Of a stretch of DNA of 64,000 nt, positions 46,116 to 58,184 are shown one piece after another. The DNA comes from Kineothrix sp. MB12-C1 (GTDB taxonomy: Bacteria; Bacillota; Clostridia; Lachnospirales; Lachnospiraceae), in contig NZ_CP132957.1 in the NCBI RefSeq assembly GCF_030863805.1, forward strand, positions 2,914,001 through 2,978,000. Direction: 5' to 3'. The notes under the pieces are model-generated. The model made no database searches. It saw nothing but the letters and a program-made list of their open reading frames with translations, and was not told where the DNA came from. A program made the position numbers and the translations under genes. Every line of letters begins with the position of its first letter. Within the stretch, counting starts at the first letter, position 1.

Positions 46116-47840
46116 ATGAAGAAATTTTTAGTCTATGCCAAAGATTATAAGAAGGAACTGATATTGGCAATTATTTGTATTGAAACGGAGACAGTATTCG
46201 AGCTTATTATTCCGATGATTATGGCGGATATTATCGATATTGGAATTGTGAACCAGGATAGAAACTTTATTCTGTGGAAGGGCCTTCAGATGCTGATCTG
46301 CGCAGCGATTTCCCTATGGCTGGGAATCCTATGTGCCAAGTTTGTTGCGGCAGGCGGTAATGGAATAGGAGCAGCGATTCGCGCGGCAGAGTTTAAAAAG
46401 ATGCAGACTTATTCTTTTCCAAATACGGATAAATTCAGTGTTCCATCTCTTGTTACAAGGCTTACCAGCGATGTTACAACGATACAGAACTCTATTACAA
46501 ACGGTTTGCGTCCAGGCTTTCGTTCACCGATAATGCTGTTTGTTTCGGTTTTTCTATCTTTTAAGATCAATGCAATGTTGGCAGTCGTCTTTTTGATTGC
46601 GGCTCCTGCTCTCGGAATCAGTTTGTTCATTATTGTTAAAAATGTCCGCCCTCTGTATACGAGGATGCAGGTAGCGGTCGATTATGTAAATAGAATTGTC
46701 AGGGAGAACCTGGCAGCCGTACGGGTCGTAAAGGCTTATGTCAGAGAGGATCATGAAATCGAGAAGTTCGAGGAAGTGAATCAGAACCTCAGAAACACTT
46801 CGGAAAAGGCATTTTTGCTCGCAGTTCTCAATATGCCGGTATTTCAATTTATAATGTATACAACGATTATAAGCATTCTCTGGTTTGGGGGAAACCTGGT
46901 AGCGATTGGCGGAATGAAGGTAGGAAGTCTTACCAGTTTCCTCAGTTATGTTTTACAGGTGTTGAACTCCCTGATGATGTTTTCTAATGTATTCCTGATG
47001 TTTACCCGTTCGCTGACTTCATGGAAACGAATTGAGGAGGTGCTTGATGAAGAACCTACTATTCGGGACGACCGGGCAAAAGATATCGAGATGAAAAGTG
47101 GCAGCATTTGCTTTGACCATGTTTATTTCAAATATAAGGAATCCGCGAAGGAATATGTATTATCTGATATTTCCTTACAGATTGAATCGGGGCAGACAAT
47201 CGGTATTATCGGTCCCACCGGTTCCTCCAAAAGTACGCTGGTTCAGTTAATTCCGCGTCTTTACGATGTGACTTCAGGCAATATTTTCATCGATGGACAT
47301 CCGATTTATGAATTCACTCAGAGAAAGTTGCGGCATTCTATTGCTATGGTACTTCAAAAGAATATTCTGTTTTCCGGTACCGTGAGGGAGAATCTCTTAT
47401 GGGGAAAAGAGGATGCTAACCCGGAGGAAATAGAGCGTGCCTGCCGTATCGCCTGTGTGGATGAATTCATCGACCGTCTGGAACATGGGTATGATACGGA
47501 GCTGGGACAGGGAGGGGTGAATGTATCGGGCGGACAGAAACAGCGCCTGTGTATTGCCCGGGCGATACTGAAAGAGCCCCAGGTGTTGATTCTCGACGAT
47601 TCCACCAGTGCCGTGGATACGGTAACGGAAGCTAAGATTAAAGAAGGGCTTCAGAGGGAACTGCCCGGTATGACCAAAATCATCGTCGCTCAGCGGATTA
47701 GTTCCATTATGGATGCAGATCAAATTGTAATTTTAGAAGACGGTAAAATAAATGCGATAGGAACTCATGAAACCCTTCTGCAACACAATGAAATCTATAG
47801 GGATATTTATGATTCTCAGCAGCAAGGAGGTAATTTATAA
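46116..47840 (+). CDS. ABC exporter half-transporter 1 (degenerate ATP site)
   Basis: 574 residues: six-helix exporter membrane domain then an ABC ATPase. Walker A is GPTGSSKST (about 366-374; usual GxGKS has become SSKS) and the residue after Walker B is Asp495 instead of catalytic Glu (LILDDSTSAVD). These changes are known in heterodimeric exporters in which one site is non-hydrolytic. It shares its last base with the partner start. Substrate unknown; the MarR gene in the operon suggests drug or toxin efflux. Confidence 0.93.
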   Translation: MKKFLVYAKDYKKELILAIICIETETVFELIIPMIMADIIDIGIVNQDRNFILWKGLQMLICAAISLWLGILCAKFVAAGGNGIGAAIRAAEFKKMQTYSFPNTDKFSVPSLVTRLTSDVTTIQNSITNGLRPGFRSPIMLFVSVFLSFKINAMLAVVFLIAAPALGISLFIIVKNVRPLYTRMQVAVDYVNRIVRENLAAVRVVKAYVREDHEIEKFEEVNQNLRNTSEKAFLLAVLNMPVFQFIMYTTIISILWFGGNLVAIGGMKVGSLTSFLSYVLQVLNSLMMFSNVFLMFTRSLTSWKRIEEVLDEEPTIRDDRAKDIEMKSGSICFDHVYFKYKESAKEYVLSDISLQIESGQTIGIIGPTGSSKSTLVQLIPRLYDVTSGNIFIDGHPIYEFTQRKLRHSIAMVLQKNILFSGTVRENLLWGKEDANPEEIERACRIACVDEFIDRLEHGYDTELGQGGVNVSGGQKQRLCIARAILKEPQVLILDDSTSAVDTVTEAKIKEGLQRELPGMTKIIVAQRISSIMDADQIVILEDGKINAIGTHETLLQHNEIYRDIYDSQQQGGNL

Positions 47841-49699
47841 TGCCAAAAGCTACATCTCATGCAAAACCCCAAAATGCTAAAAAGGCCCTGCTGCAATTAC
47901 TTCGTTATCTGGAACGGCATAAAATGTCTTTATTTTTGATTGCAATATTGGTCTGTATAAGTTCTGCTTCCGGTATTGCGGGAACCTATCTGTTAAAAAC
48001 GATAGTCAATGATTATATTATGACAGGTGATATCCCGGGACTGGTAAAAATGATTGTTATTATGGGAGTGATTTATGGAGCCGGTGTTCTCACTTGTTAC
48101 TTTTATAATAAGCTTATGGTCCATATTTCCCAAAGTGTGGTATCAGAAATAAGAAGTGATTTATTCGGGCATACGCAGAAGCTTCCGCTTCGCTATTTTG
48201 ATTCTCATACTCATGGTGACTTGATGAGTCATTTTACCAATGATGTGGATACTATATCGGAAGCCCTGAATAATAGCTTTACACTGCTTATTCAGAGCTT
48301 TATTACCTCTGTCGGAACGGTAGCTATGCTCATCATTCTGAACTGGCGGCTGTCGATAATTGTTATTGCATTTTTAATCTTAATGCTCTTATTTATTCAA
48401 TACAACGGGAAAATGAGCAAAAGATACTTCTCAGACCAACAGAAGAATCTGGGGGCAATTAACGGTTATGTGGAAGAAATGGTAGCGGGACAGAAGGTGG
48501 AGAAAATATTCAATCACGAAGCACAGGACTTCCAAAAGTTCAGCGAATTGAATGAAAAATTACGTAAGTCCTCTACAAGGGCTTTTACTTATACAGGAAA
48601 AACCATTCCCACCATTGTAGCATTATCCTATGTCAATTATGCGGTTTCGGCCTGTGCGGGAGGATTATTTACCCTGGCCGGGCTTACGGACATAGGAACG
48701 CTTGCGTCGTATCTCGTATATGTGCGTCAAAGTGCTATGCCGATGAATCAGTTTACGATGCAGGTTAACTTTCTGATGGTAGCCTTAGCCAGTGTGGAGA
48801 AGATATTTATTATGATGGAGGAAGAACCGGAAATCGATAAGGGAAAAATCACCTTAAAGAGAGTAAGGAGAGAAGAAGACGGAACAATTTGTGAAAGTGA
48901 TAGCTATACAGGAGCTTTCGCATGGAAAGTTCCTGAGAAGGACGGAAGTTTTGCTTATGTGCCGTTAAAAGGAGATGTACGCTTCCACGATGTTATCTTC
49001 GGATATACGAAGGAACATACTATTTTAAACGGGATTAACCTGTATGCGAAGCCCGGGCAGAAAATAGCCTTTGTAGGATCTACCGGTGCAGGAAAAACTA
49101 CCATTATCAATTTGATTAATCGTTTTTATGAGATAAATGGAGGGCAGATTACCTATGATGGAATTGACATTAGAAATATTAAAAAGGCAGATTTAAGGCG
49201 TTCCATTTCCCTTATTATACAGGATACTCATTTATTCACAGGAACGATTGCCGACAATATTCGATATGGAAGACTCCAGGCGAGCGAGGAGGATGTAGTT
49301 ATGGCTGCCAAGTTAGCCAATGCACATTCCTTTATCCAAAGGCTGCCGGGAGGCTACAATACCTTATTGGAAAGCGATGGTTCAAACTTATCCCAAGGAC
49401 AAAGACAGCTCCTGGCGATTGCAAGGGCTGCCATTTCCCAGCCGCCTGTACTTGTAATGGATGAAGCGACCAGTTCTATCGATACTCATACGGAGAAGTT
49501 GATTGAAAAGGGCATGGATGCCTTAATGGAGGATCGTACGGTATTCGTAATCGCCCACAGGCTTTCCACTGTGCGTAATTCCAAGGCAATCCTTGTTTTG
49601 GAAGAGGGCAAGGTCATAGAACGCGGCGACCATGAAGAGCTTCTGTCGCAACAAGGGCGTTATTATCAACTTTATACGGGACAGTTTGAATTGAGCTGA
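47840..49699 (+). CDS. ABC exporter half-transporter 2 (active ATP site)
   Basis: 619 residues, six-helix membrane domain and ATPase with canonical Walker A GSTGAGKTT, signature LSQGQRQ and Glu in LVMDEATSSID. About 35 extra residues separate the membrane and ATPase domains (KRVRREEDGTI region). It overlaps the first half by one base, and together they form a heterodimer. The MarR gene follows 90 bp downstream. Confidence 0.93.
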   Translation: MPKATSHAKPQNAKKALLQLLRYLERHKMSLFLIAILVCISSASGIAGTYLLKTIVNDYIMTGDIPGLVKMIVIMGVIYGAGVLTCYFYNKLMVHISQSVVSEIRSDLFGHTQKLPLRYFDSHTHGDLMSHFTNDVDTISEALNNSFTLLIQSFITSVGTVAMLIILNWRLSIIVIAFLILMLLFIQYNGKMSKRYFSDQQKNLGAINGYVEEMVAGQKVEKIFNHEAQDFQKFSELNEKLRKSSTRAFTYTGKTIPTIVALSYVNYAVSACAGGLFTLAGLTDIGTLASYLVYVRQSAMPMNQFTMQVNFLMVALASVEKIFIMMEEEPEIDKGKITLKRVRREEDGTICESDSYTGAFAWKVPEKDGSFAYVPLKGDVRFHDVIFGYTKEHTILNGINLYAKPGQKIAFVGSTGAGKTTIINLINRFYEINGGQITYDGIDIRNIKKADLRRSISLIIQDTHLFTGTIADNIRYGRLQASEEDVVMAAKLANAHSFIQRLPGGYNTLLESDGSNLSQGQRQLLAIARAAISQPPVLVMDEATSSIDTHTEKLIEKGMDALMEDRTVFVIAHRLSTVRNSKAILVLEEGKVIERGDHEELLSQQGRYYQLYTGQFELS

Positions 49700-49789
49700 C
49701 AGTAACTAAGAATACCTGAAAAAAGTAAGTGAACTGATACAGGAGTTTCATATATAATAAATGCAGTATTGGAAGGGTAAGGAGATAGG

Positions 49790-50218
49790 ATGAGTAGTAT
49801 AAGAGAACTTTTTATACGAGAAGAAAAAGCGAGGAAACAGTTAATTTCTCCGGTGCTTATAGATAATGGACTGACGCCGGGCCAAGGGCAGGCAGGAATT
49901 CTGAATAACCTTTTAAAAGAGGATCAGATAAGCCAGAAAGAACTGGCTCTGCGCTGCCATATGGATACGACCACCATGTCGAGAAATATCGATAATCTAG
50001 AAAAACTGGGGCTTTTGAGGCGGGAGGCCAATCCTGAAAGCAGACGTTCTATTCTTATTTGTTTGACGGAAATGGGAAGAGAAAAGGCCTTGCGTATCAG
50101 GACCGCTTTCGAACAATTAGAAAGTATCCTGGGAAAGGATATTCCAGAGGAGGATATGGAAGTTTTCCGGAGAGTTTTCACGAAGATTTGTGAGAATCTG
50201 GAGAAGAACAGCCTTTGA
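49790..50218 (+). CDS. MarR family transcriptional regulator
   Basis: 142 residues with a winged helix (ISQKELALRCHMDTTTMSRNIDNLEKLGLLRRE) at about 44-77. It lies behind the exporter pair and probably represses the operon through the inverted repeat at 46064-46089. AAGGAGA precedes the ATG. A weak internal promoter near 49753 (TATAAT) is possible. Confidence 0.92.
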   Translation: MSSIRELFIREEKARKQLISPVLIDNGLTPGQGQAGILNNLLKEDQISQKELALRCHMDTTTMSRNIDNLEKLGLLRREANPESRRSILICLTEMGREKALRIRTAFEQLESILGKDIPEEDMEVFRRVFTKICENLEKNSL

Positions 50219-50231
50219 TAGAGCCATTAGA

Positions 50232-50285
50232 GGTAACTATTCAGTAGGTCAGCACATTGGCTGCGCTGGCTGTAAGAATACGTGG
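50232..50285 (+). repeat. Half copy of repeat family B
   Basis: GTAACTATTCAG..GGTC.GC.CATT.GCTGCGCTG.C.GTAAGAA.ACGT aligns with the left half of the element at 62625-62775, starting 13 bp after the MarR stop. The right half is absent, and the MATE ribosome site follows. Confidence 0.65.
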
Positions 50286-50298
50286 GGGGAAAATATCC

Positions 50299-51669
50299 AT
50301 GAAAAACAAAGCGAAGAAAATAATCATTAAAGATATGACGATTGGAACTCCGTGGATATTATTAGTAAAGTTTGCTTTTCCGCTGATGGTTGGAAATATA
50401 TTACAACAGGTGTATACATTTATAGATACATTAGTTGTGGGGCAGGTGCTCGGTATCAATGCCCTGGCCGCTATTGGCGTGACGGAGTGGATGATATTTT
50501 TTATGTTTGCATCGATACAAGGTATTGTGCAAGGGTTTTCTATTATAATGGCTCAAGCCTTTGGGGCGAAGGATTATAAAAAATTAAACGCTGCTGTTTA
50601 TAATGGTTCATATTTGATTTTTATAATGATGATAGGTTTTACTATAGCAGGTCAGCTAATGGTTAATCCTGTTTTGAGACTTCTGCATACTCCTGACGAA
50701 ATTATGGGACTTGCATCCGATTATTTGCGATTGTTGTATATGGGTATACCGCTCACATTTATTTATAATTTTTTGGCCGCTATTTTCCGGTCTATTGGAA
50801 ATAGTAAAATACCTTTGCAGGCGATAGCCATTTCTTCTGTTGAAAATATAGTATTAGACATACTGTTTGTATATAAATTCGGCTGGGGAATTGAAGGAGC
50901 TGCTATAGGTACCATATTAGCCATGCTCACATCGGCAATATATTGTTTCATTAAATTAAGAAAATTTGAAATATTGAACATTCGAAAAAATAAAAAGATA
51001 GAATATAGCATTATGGCAGAGCAATTGAAACTAGGGTTACTGATGGGTATGCAAAATGTCATTACATCGGTGGGAGGGCTGGTTGTTCAGTCTGTTATAA
51101 ATGGTTTTGGAATAATTTTTATTGCGGGGTATACGGCAGCCAATAAACTATATGGATTGTTGGAAACCGCAGCAGGTTCCTATGGGTATGCTATGAATAC
51201 TTTTGTAGGACAGAATAAAGGGGCCGGGAGAGGGGACAGACTGAAGACCGGTCTGATATCAGGAAATATATTGGGTATGATAACGGCTTATGGAATGTCT
51301 GCAATTATGCTTTTATTTGGAAGGCAGATATTAAGATGTTTTATTTCCGGCAGCCCTGACGTTGTAGATGCAGCAATTCAAAATGGGTATCAGTTTCTAC
51401 AGATATTATCTGTTTTTTTCCCTTGTTTGTATGTATTATACATAGTGCGGGCTTGGGTTCAGGGGATGGGAGACTCTATTTGGCCCATGATTTCCAGTAT
51501 TGTGCAGCTGGTGATGCGAGTTGGATTTGCACTGATTTTATCGAAATATATTGGGCAAGGTGCAGTTTATTGGGGAGAAATATCGGCTTGGATAGGTGCT
51601 GATATCCTTTTGTATTTTGTTTATCGTACATATATTAAAAATACAGTTTTGAAAAATAGTTCTTTATAA
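50299..51669 (+). CDS. MATE family efflux transporter
   Basis: 456 residues with about twelve membrane segments and the MATE entry block PLMVGNILQQVYTFIDTLVV. It exports cationic compounds using a sodium or proton gradient. ATG 50299 is chosen (GGGGGG ~8 bases before it) over an upstream in-frame start lying in the repeat. It sits between a MarR-controlled exporter and the azl genes. Confidence 0.93.
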   Translation: MKNKAKKIIIKDMTIGTPWILLVKFAFPLMVGNILQQVYTFIDTLVVGQVLGINALAAIGVTEWMIFFMFASIQGIVQGFSIIMAQAFGAKDYKKLNAAVYNGSYLIFIMMIGFTIAGQLMVNPVLRLLHTPDEIMGLASDYLRLLYMGIPLTFIYNFLAAIFRSIGNSKIPLQAIAISSVENIVLDILFVYKFGWGIEGAAIGTILAMLTSAIYCFIKLRKFEILNIRKNKKIEYSIMAEQLKLGLLMGMQNVITSVGGLVVQSVINGFGIIFIAGYTAANKLYGLLETAAGSYGYAMNTFVGQNKGAGRGDRLKTGLISGNILGMITAYGMSAIMLLFGRQILRCFISGSPDVVDAAIQNGYQFLQILSVFFPCLYVLYIVRAWVQGMGDSIWPMISSIVQLVMRVGFALILSKYIGQGAVYWGEISAWIGADILLYFVYRTYIKNTVLKNSSL

Positions 51670-51723
51670 ACAAAAGGAAACAGTTATGATTGGGGAGTAT
51701 GATGGAACAGAGGAGAAATAGTG

Positions 51724-52449
51724 ATGAATAATTCAATGGCTTTTCGAGAGGGAATGCGGGATGGGACGCCCATTGCGCTCGGTTATTTTGCGGTATCCTT
51801 TACACTTGGAATTGCTGCACGTAATGCCGGGTTAACGGCTTTTCAGGGCTTGCTCGCCAGCGTTCTCAATAATGCGTCTGCAGGAGAATACGCGGGTTTT
51901 TTATTGATTGCAGCGGGGGCAGGTTATTGGGAGATCGCTCTTGTAACATTAATTACGAATGCCAGGTATTTGTTGATGAGCTGTGCTCTCAGTCAGAAAT
52001 TTGTGCCGGGGACCTCTCTTATTCCCAGACTTTTCGTAGGTTATGCCGTGACTGACGAGTTATTTGGAATTGCCGTTGCACGCCCCGGATATTTAAATCC
52101 TTTTTATTCTTACGGAGCGATAGCGGTTGCGGTTCCGGCATGGGGAATCGGTACCTTTATAGGGGTGGTTGCCGGTAATGTGCTTCCCTTTCGGGTGGTC
52201 AGTGCTCTTAGTGTGGCGCTTTATGGAATGTTTCTGGCGATTATCGTTCCTCCGGGGAGAAAGAATCCGGTAGTGGCATGGCTTGTGATCATCAGCTTTA
52301 TACTCAGCTTTGCAGCCGTATATCTGCCTTTCGCATCCATGTTTTCGGATGGTACGCGCACCATCATTTTAACGGTGGTGATCGCTGCGGCAGCGGCAAT
52401 TCTATTCCCTGTACCGGAGGCGGATGAGGAGGCAGTCGATGAAGAATAA
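51724..52449 (+). CDS. azlC: AzlC family branched-chain amino acid exporter, large subunit
   Basis: 241 residues with about eight membrane segments and the AzlC opening FREGMRDGTPIALGYFAVSF. AzlC with AzlD exports branched-chain amino acids or analogues. ATG 51724 is preferred over GTG 51721 from AGGAGA spacing. The end overlaps azlD by 11 bases. Confidence 0.92.
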   Translation: MNNSMAFREGMRDGTPIALGYFAVSFTLGIAARNAGLTAFQGLLASVLNNASAGEYAGFLLIAAGAGYWEIALVTLITNARYLLMSCALSQKFVPGTSLIPRLFVGYAVTDELFGIAVARPGYLNPFYSYGAIAVAVPAWGIGTFIGVVAGNVLPFRVVSALSVALYGMFLAIIVPPGRKNPVVAWLVIISFILSFAAVYLPFASMFSDGTRTIILTVVIAAAAAILFPVPEADEEAVDEE

Positions 52450-52750
52450 TGTTTATATTTATCTGGCGATTATGGCAACCGTTACTTATGCGATTCGCGT
52501 GTTACCTCTGACACTCATACGAAAGCAGATTAAGAATCGTTTCCTTCGTTCTTTTCTCTATTATGTTCCTTATGTGACGCTTGCTGTTATGACCTTTCCG
52601 GCGATTATAGAAGCCACCCAGACTCCGGCAGCGGGGGTACTTGCGTTACTTGCCGGTATTTTGCTGGCTTGGTTCGGAGCGAGTCTCTTTAGTGTATCGG
52701 TTACCTGTTGTATTATCGTATTTCTTGTAGAGCTTTTTGTCTGCAGATAA
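52439..52750 (+). CDS. azlD: AzlD family small subunit
   Basis: 103 residues with four membrane segments, the standard partner of AzlC. ATG 52439 has AGGAGG about 6 bases upstream inside azlC; an in-frame ATG at 52424 lies before that ribosome site and is rejected. Translational coupling with azlC is likely. Confidence 0.92.
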   Translation: MKNNVYIYLAIMATVTYAIRVLPLTLIRKQIKNRFLRSFLYYVPYVTLAVMTFPAIIEATQTPAAGVLALLAGILLAWFGASLFSVSVTCCIIVFLVELFVCR

Positions 52751-52822
52751 AAAAGACAGAAAAAGATTATATTTGTGAAAAGTATATAAAAATATAGTGA
52801 ATTTTTTAGTAGGATAAGCCAA

Positions 52823-52851
52823 TGGACAAAAAATAGAAAAACAAGTAACAT
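52823..52851 (+). promoter_or_regulatory. Candidate promoter of the licT operon
   Basis: TGGACA and TAACAT with a 17-bp spacer, putting the start of transcription about 15-20 bases before the antiterminator site. Confidence 0.55.
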
Positions 52852-52873
52852 ATTATTGTACAAAGAAGTGGAA

Positions 52874-52905
52874 GATAGTTTGTTACTGTTAAATCAGGCA
52901 AGACT
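52874..52905 (+). promoter_or_regulatory. RAT site (antiterminator target) before the LicT-type gene
   Basis: TTTGTTACTG..CAGGCAAGAC matches the ribonucleic antiterminator consensus bound by LicT/BglG proteins. Its 3' end overlaps the 5' arm of the terminator that follows, making the two folds mutually exclusive. Confidence 0.85.
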
Positions 52906-52943
52906 AACATGTATGTATTATATATGTGTGTCTTGTTTTTTTG
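52899..52943 (+). terminator. Regulated terminator in the licT leader
   Basis: CAAGAC.AACAT.TAT pairs with ATA.ATGT.GTCTTG, followed by seven Ts. Confidence 0.85.
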
Positions 52944-53011
52944 TATTTGTAAAACAGTTGGATGAGCCGATGGTGGCCTAGCAAAGTATCTGAAATGTAT
53001 GGAGTGCCGGA

Positions 53012-53842
53012 ATGAAAATCATAAGGATTCTGAATAATAATTCTGTGGTTGCCACAGATGAGAAAAACAGGGAGGTCGTTTTGTTCGGTGCCGGACTTGG
53101 CTATATGAAGGCAAGGGGGCAACCGGTAGAGGATGAAAAAATTGAAAAGCGTTTTTATATGGAGGAAAAAAAGAAACTGAATCGCTTTGCGGAGTTGATT
53201 AACAGCATTCCGATGGAGTACATTCTTTTTTCTCAACAGATTATAGATGAAGCAAAGATAAAATATGGTAAGCAACTGGAAGATAATATCTACATATCTT
53301 TGCCCGATCATATCGCCAATGCCGTGGACGGTGCAAAGCAAGGAATACACACGAAAAATCCTATGCTCTGGGATATCAAGCGTTTCTATAAGGATGAGTT
53401 TGAAATAGGTGAATATGCTCTTACGGTCATTGCAGAAAAGACGGGAATTGAGCTTGAAATGGATGAAGCAGCCTATATTGCCCTTCATTTTGTGAATGCT
53501 GAAATCGGTGGAAGTAAAGATACCGCACTCGATATTACAAGAATGATGCAGGAGATATCGGAACTTGTGAAGCAGAAGTTCCAAATAGATTTCGATGAGG
53601 AATCATTGGCATATTATCGTTATATTACGCATCTTAAGTTTTTTGCGCAGAGGGTACTGAATCAGTCTTACTACACCGACGAGGACGAAGATTTGTTTCG
53701 GATGGTTATCCGAAAATATCCTGAGGAATACGGTTGTGTGAAGCAAATTTGTGAATTTTTGGAGAAGGATTTCAGTTATCGGGTAGGTATTGACGAAAAG
53801 ACCTATCTGACCGTTCATATCGCGAGAGTGGTGAAACGATAA
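53012..53842 (+). CDS. licT: LicT/BglG family transcriptional antiterminator
   Basis: 276 residues: N-terminal CAT RNA-binding domain (1-56, MKIIRILNNNSVVATDE), PRD1 (~65-170) and PRD2 (~172-276) with phosphorylatable His residues in SLPDHI, ALHFVN, THLKFF and TVHIAR. It binds RAT RNA and prevents termination when the PTS substrate is present; phosphorylation by the PTS controls it. One RAT lies in front of its own gene and another in front of the PTS gene, so it controls both. Confidence 0.95.
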   Translation: MKIIRILNNNSVVATDEKNREVVLFGAGLGYMKARGQPVEDEKIEKRFYMEEKKKLNRFAELINSIPMEYILFSQQIIDEAKIKYGKQLEDNIYISLPDHIANAVDGAKQGIHTKNPMLWDIKRFYKDEFEIGEYALTVIAEKTGIELEMDEAAYIALHFVNAEIGGSKDTALDITRMMQEISELVKQKFQIDFDEESLAYYRYITHLKFFAQRVLNQSYYTDEDEDLFRMVIRKYPEEYGCVKQICEFLEKDFSYRVGIDEKTYLTVHIARVVKR

Positions 53843-53881
53843 TCGATGTAACTATGTAGCAAAACTAAATATAAAAAATAC

Positions 53882-53912
53882 GAGTGTGTTATGATTCGGT
53901 TCAGCAAGACTC
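53882..53912 (+). promoter_or_regulatory. Second RAT site, before the PTS gene
   Basis: GAGTGTGTTATGATTCGG followed by TTCAGCAAGACT resembles the RAT consensus, less well than the first site, and overlaps the terminator arm AGACTCGGAGGT. Confidence 0.65.
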
Positions 53913-53957
53913 GGAGGTCTCAAAGCCTGTTGCTTTGGGTACCTTCGGGTCTTTTTA
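53907..53957 (+). terminator. Regulated terminator before the PTS gene
   Basis: AGACTCGGAGGT and ACCTTCGGGTCT pair over 12 bp with two wobble pairs; an inner AAAGC/GCTTT stem adds to it, and TTTTTATTT follows. Confidence 0.88.
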
Positions 53958-54024
53958 TTTATAAATATAAGAACATACGGAATACACAAGGCAATTGAAA
54001 AGCAAAAAGAAGGGAGAAAGAAAA

Positions 54025-57374
<3,350 letters not shown>

Positions 57375-57380
57375 GAATAT

Positions 57381-57424
57381 AAGCCGCAAGGGAATGTAAG
57401 AAAGTTCCCTTGCGGCTTTTCTTT
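57381..57424 (+). terminator. Terminator of the beta-glucoside PTS operon
   Basis: AAGCCGCAAGGGAA pairs perfectly with TTCCCTTGCGGCTT, followed by TTCTTT. Confidence 0.93.
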
Positions 57425-57427
57425 GTA

Positions 57428-58163
57428 TAGTCAACAAAAATAAACCACCTGCTATGCAGGTGTGTTCCCAGTCAGCTTTAGCTTCAAGAATAAAAACCTC
57501 CATGGTACAATAAATGCAGGTTCGCCAACCGCATAAATATAACCAAGGAGGTATCCAAATGGATAAGAACAGTTTAGCACACACAAGGTGGGAGTGTAAA
57601 TATCATCTGGTTTTTGCCCCCAAATATAGAAGGCAAATAATATATGGAAGGATCAAGGCAGATGTTGCACGAATATTAAGTGAATTGTGCAAAAGAAAAG
57701 GAATCGAGATAATAGAGGCAGAATGTTGTAGAGATCATGTACACATGCTGGTAAGAATACCACCGAAGTATAGTGTAGCAGAAATCATGGGATATCTAAA
57801 AGGAAAAAGTTCCTTAATGATATTTGAAAGGCACTCGAATTTAAAGTACCGGTATGGAAACCGTCATTTCTGGTGTAGAGGTTATTATGTAGACACAGTA
57901 GGTAAAAATGCAAAGAAAATCGAAGAATATATAAAGAACCAACTACAGGAAGATCAGACATACGATCAAATGACACTAAAAGAGTATATCGACCCGTTTA
58001 CGGGTGAGCCGGTACAAAAAGGCAAATAAAAAGGCTCTTTAGAGCCAGCCCGAGACCGCAGTGCGGAAGGCGAACTTTTCAGAGCCTCTTTAGAGGCAAG
58101 CGGGAGCAGCGACTTATAGTCGCAGAGCAAACTACCGGCTAAGCCGGTAGTCATGATTATCAA
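57428..58163 (+). mobile_element. IS200-type element (IS200/IS605 family), tnpA only
   Basis: Bounded by subterminal hairpins rather than inverted repeats: left CACCTGC/GCAGGTG at 57446-57462 and right CTACCGGCT/AGCCGGTAG at 58132-58150. Several small hairpins (GGCTC/GAGCC, GCCTC/GAGGC, GCGAC/GTCGC) lie between tnpA and the right end. There is no tnpB. Exact cleavage points are not known; TCAA tetramers at both edges give the coordinates used. It inserted between a terminator and the ribosome site of the next permease gene. Confidence 0.8.
57559..58029 (+). CDS. tnpA: IS200-type Y1 transposase TnpA
   Basis: 156 residues, HUH single-strand transposase. The metal-binding HVH motif is at H60-V-H62 (RDHVHMLV), and the catalytic Tyr is most likely Y124 in EYIKNQ (YxxxQ). 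The length fits intact IS200 TnpA. GGAGG precedes the ATG at 57559. No frameshift is seen, so it may be active. Confidence 0.93.
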   Translation: MDKNSLAHTRWECKYHLVFAPKYRRQIIYGRIKADVARILSELCKRKGIEIIEAECCRDHVHMLVRIPPKYSVAEIMGYLKGKSSLMIFERHSNLKYRYGNRHFWCRGYYVDTVGKNAKKIEEYIKNQLQEDQTYDQMTLKEYIDPFTGEPVQKGK

Positions 58164-58184
58164 GATTCCAAGGAGGTAGTTGAT

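Noticed and set aside
57428-58163. IS605-type element with TnpB RNA-guided nuclease
   Set aside because: Only tnpA is present; the space after it holds small hairpins and no second reading frame.
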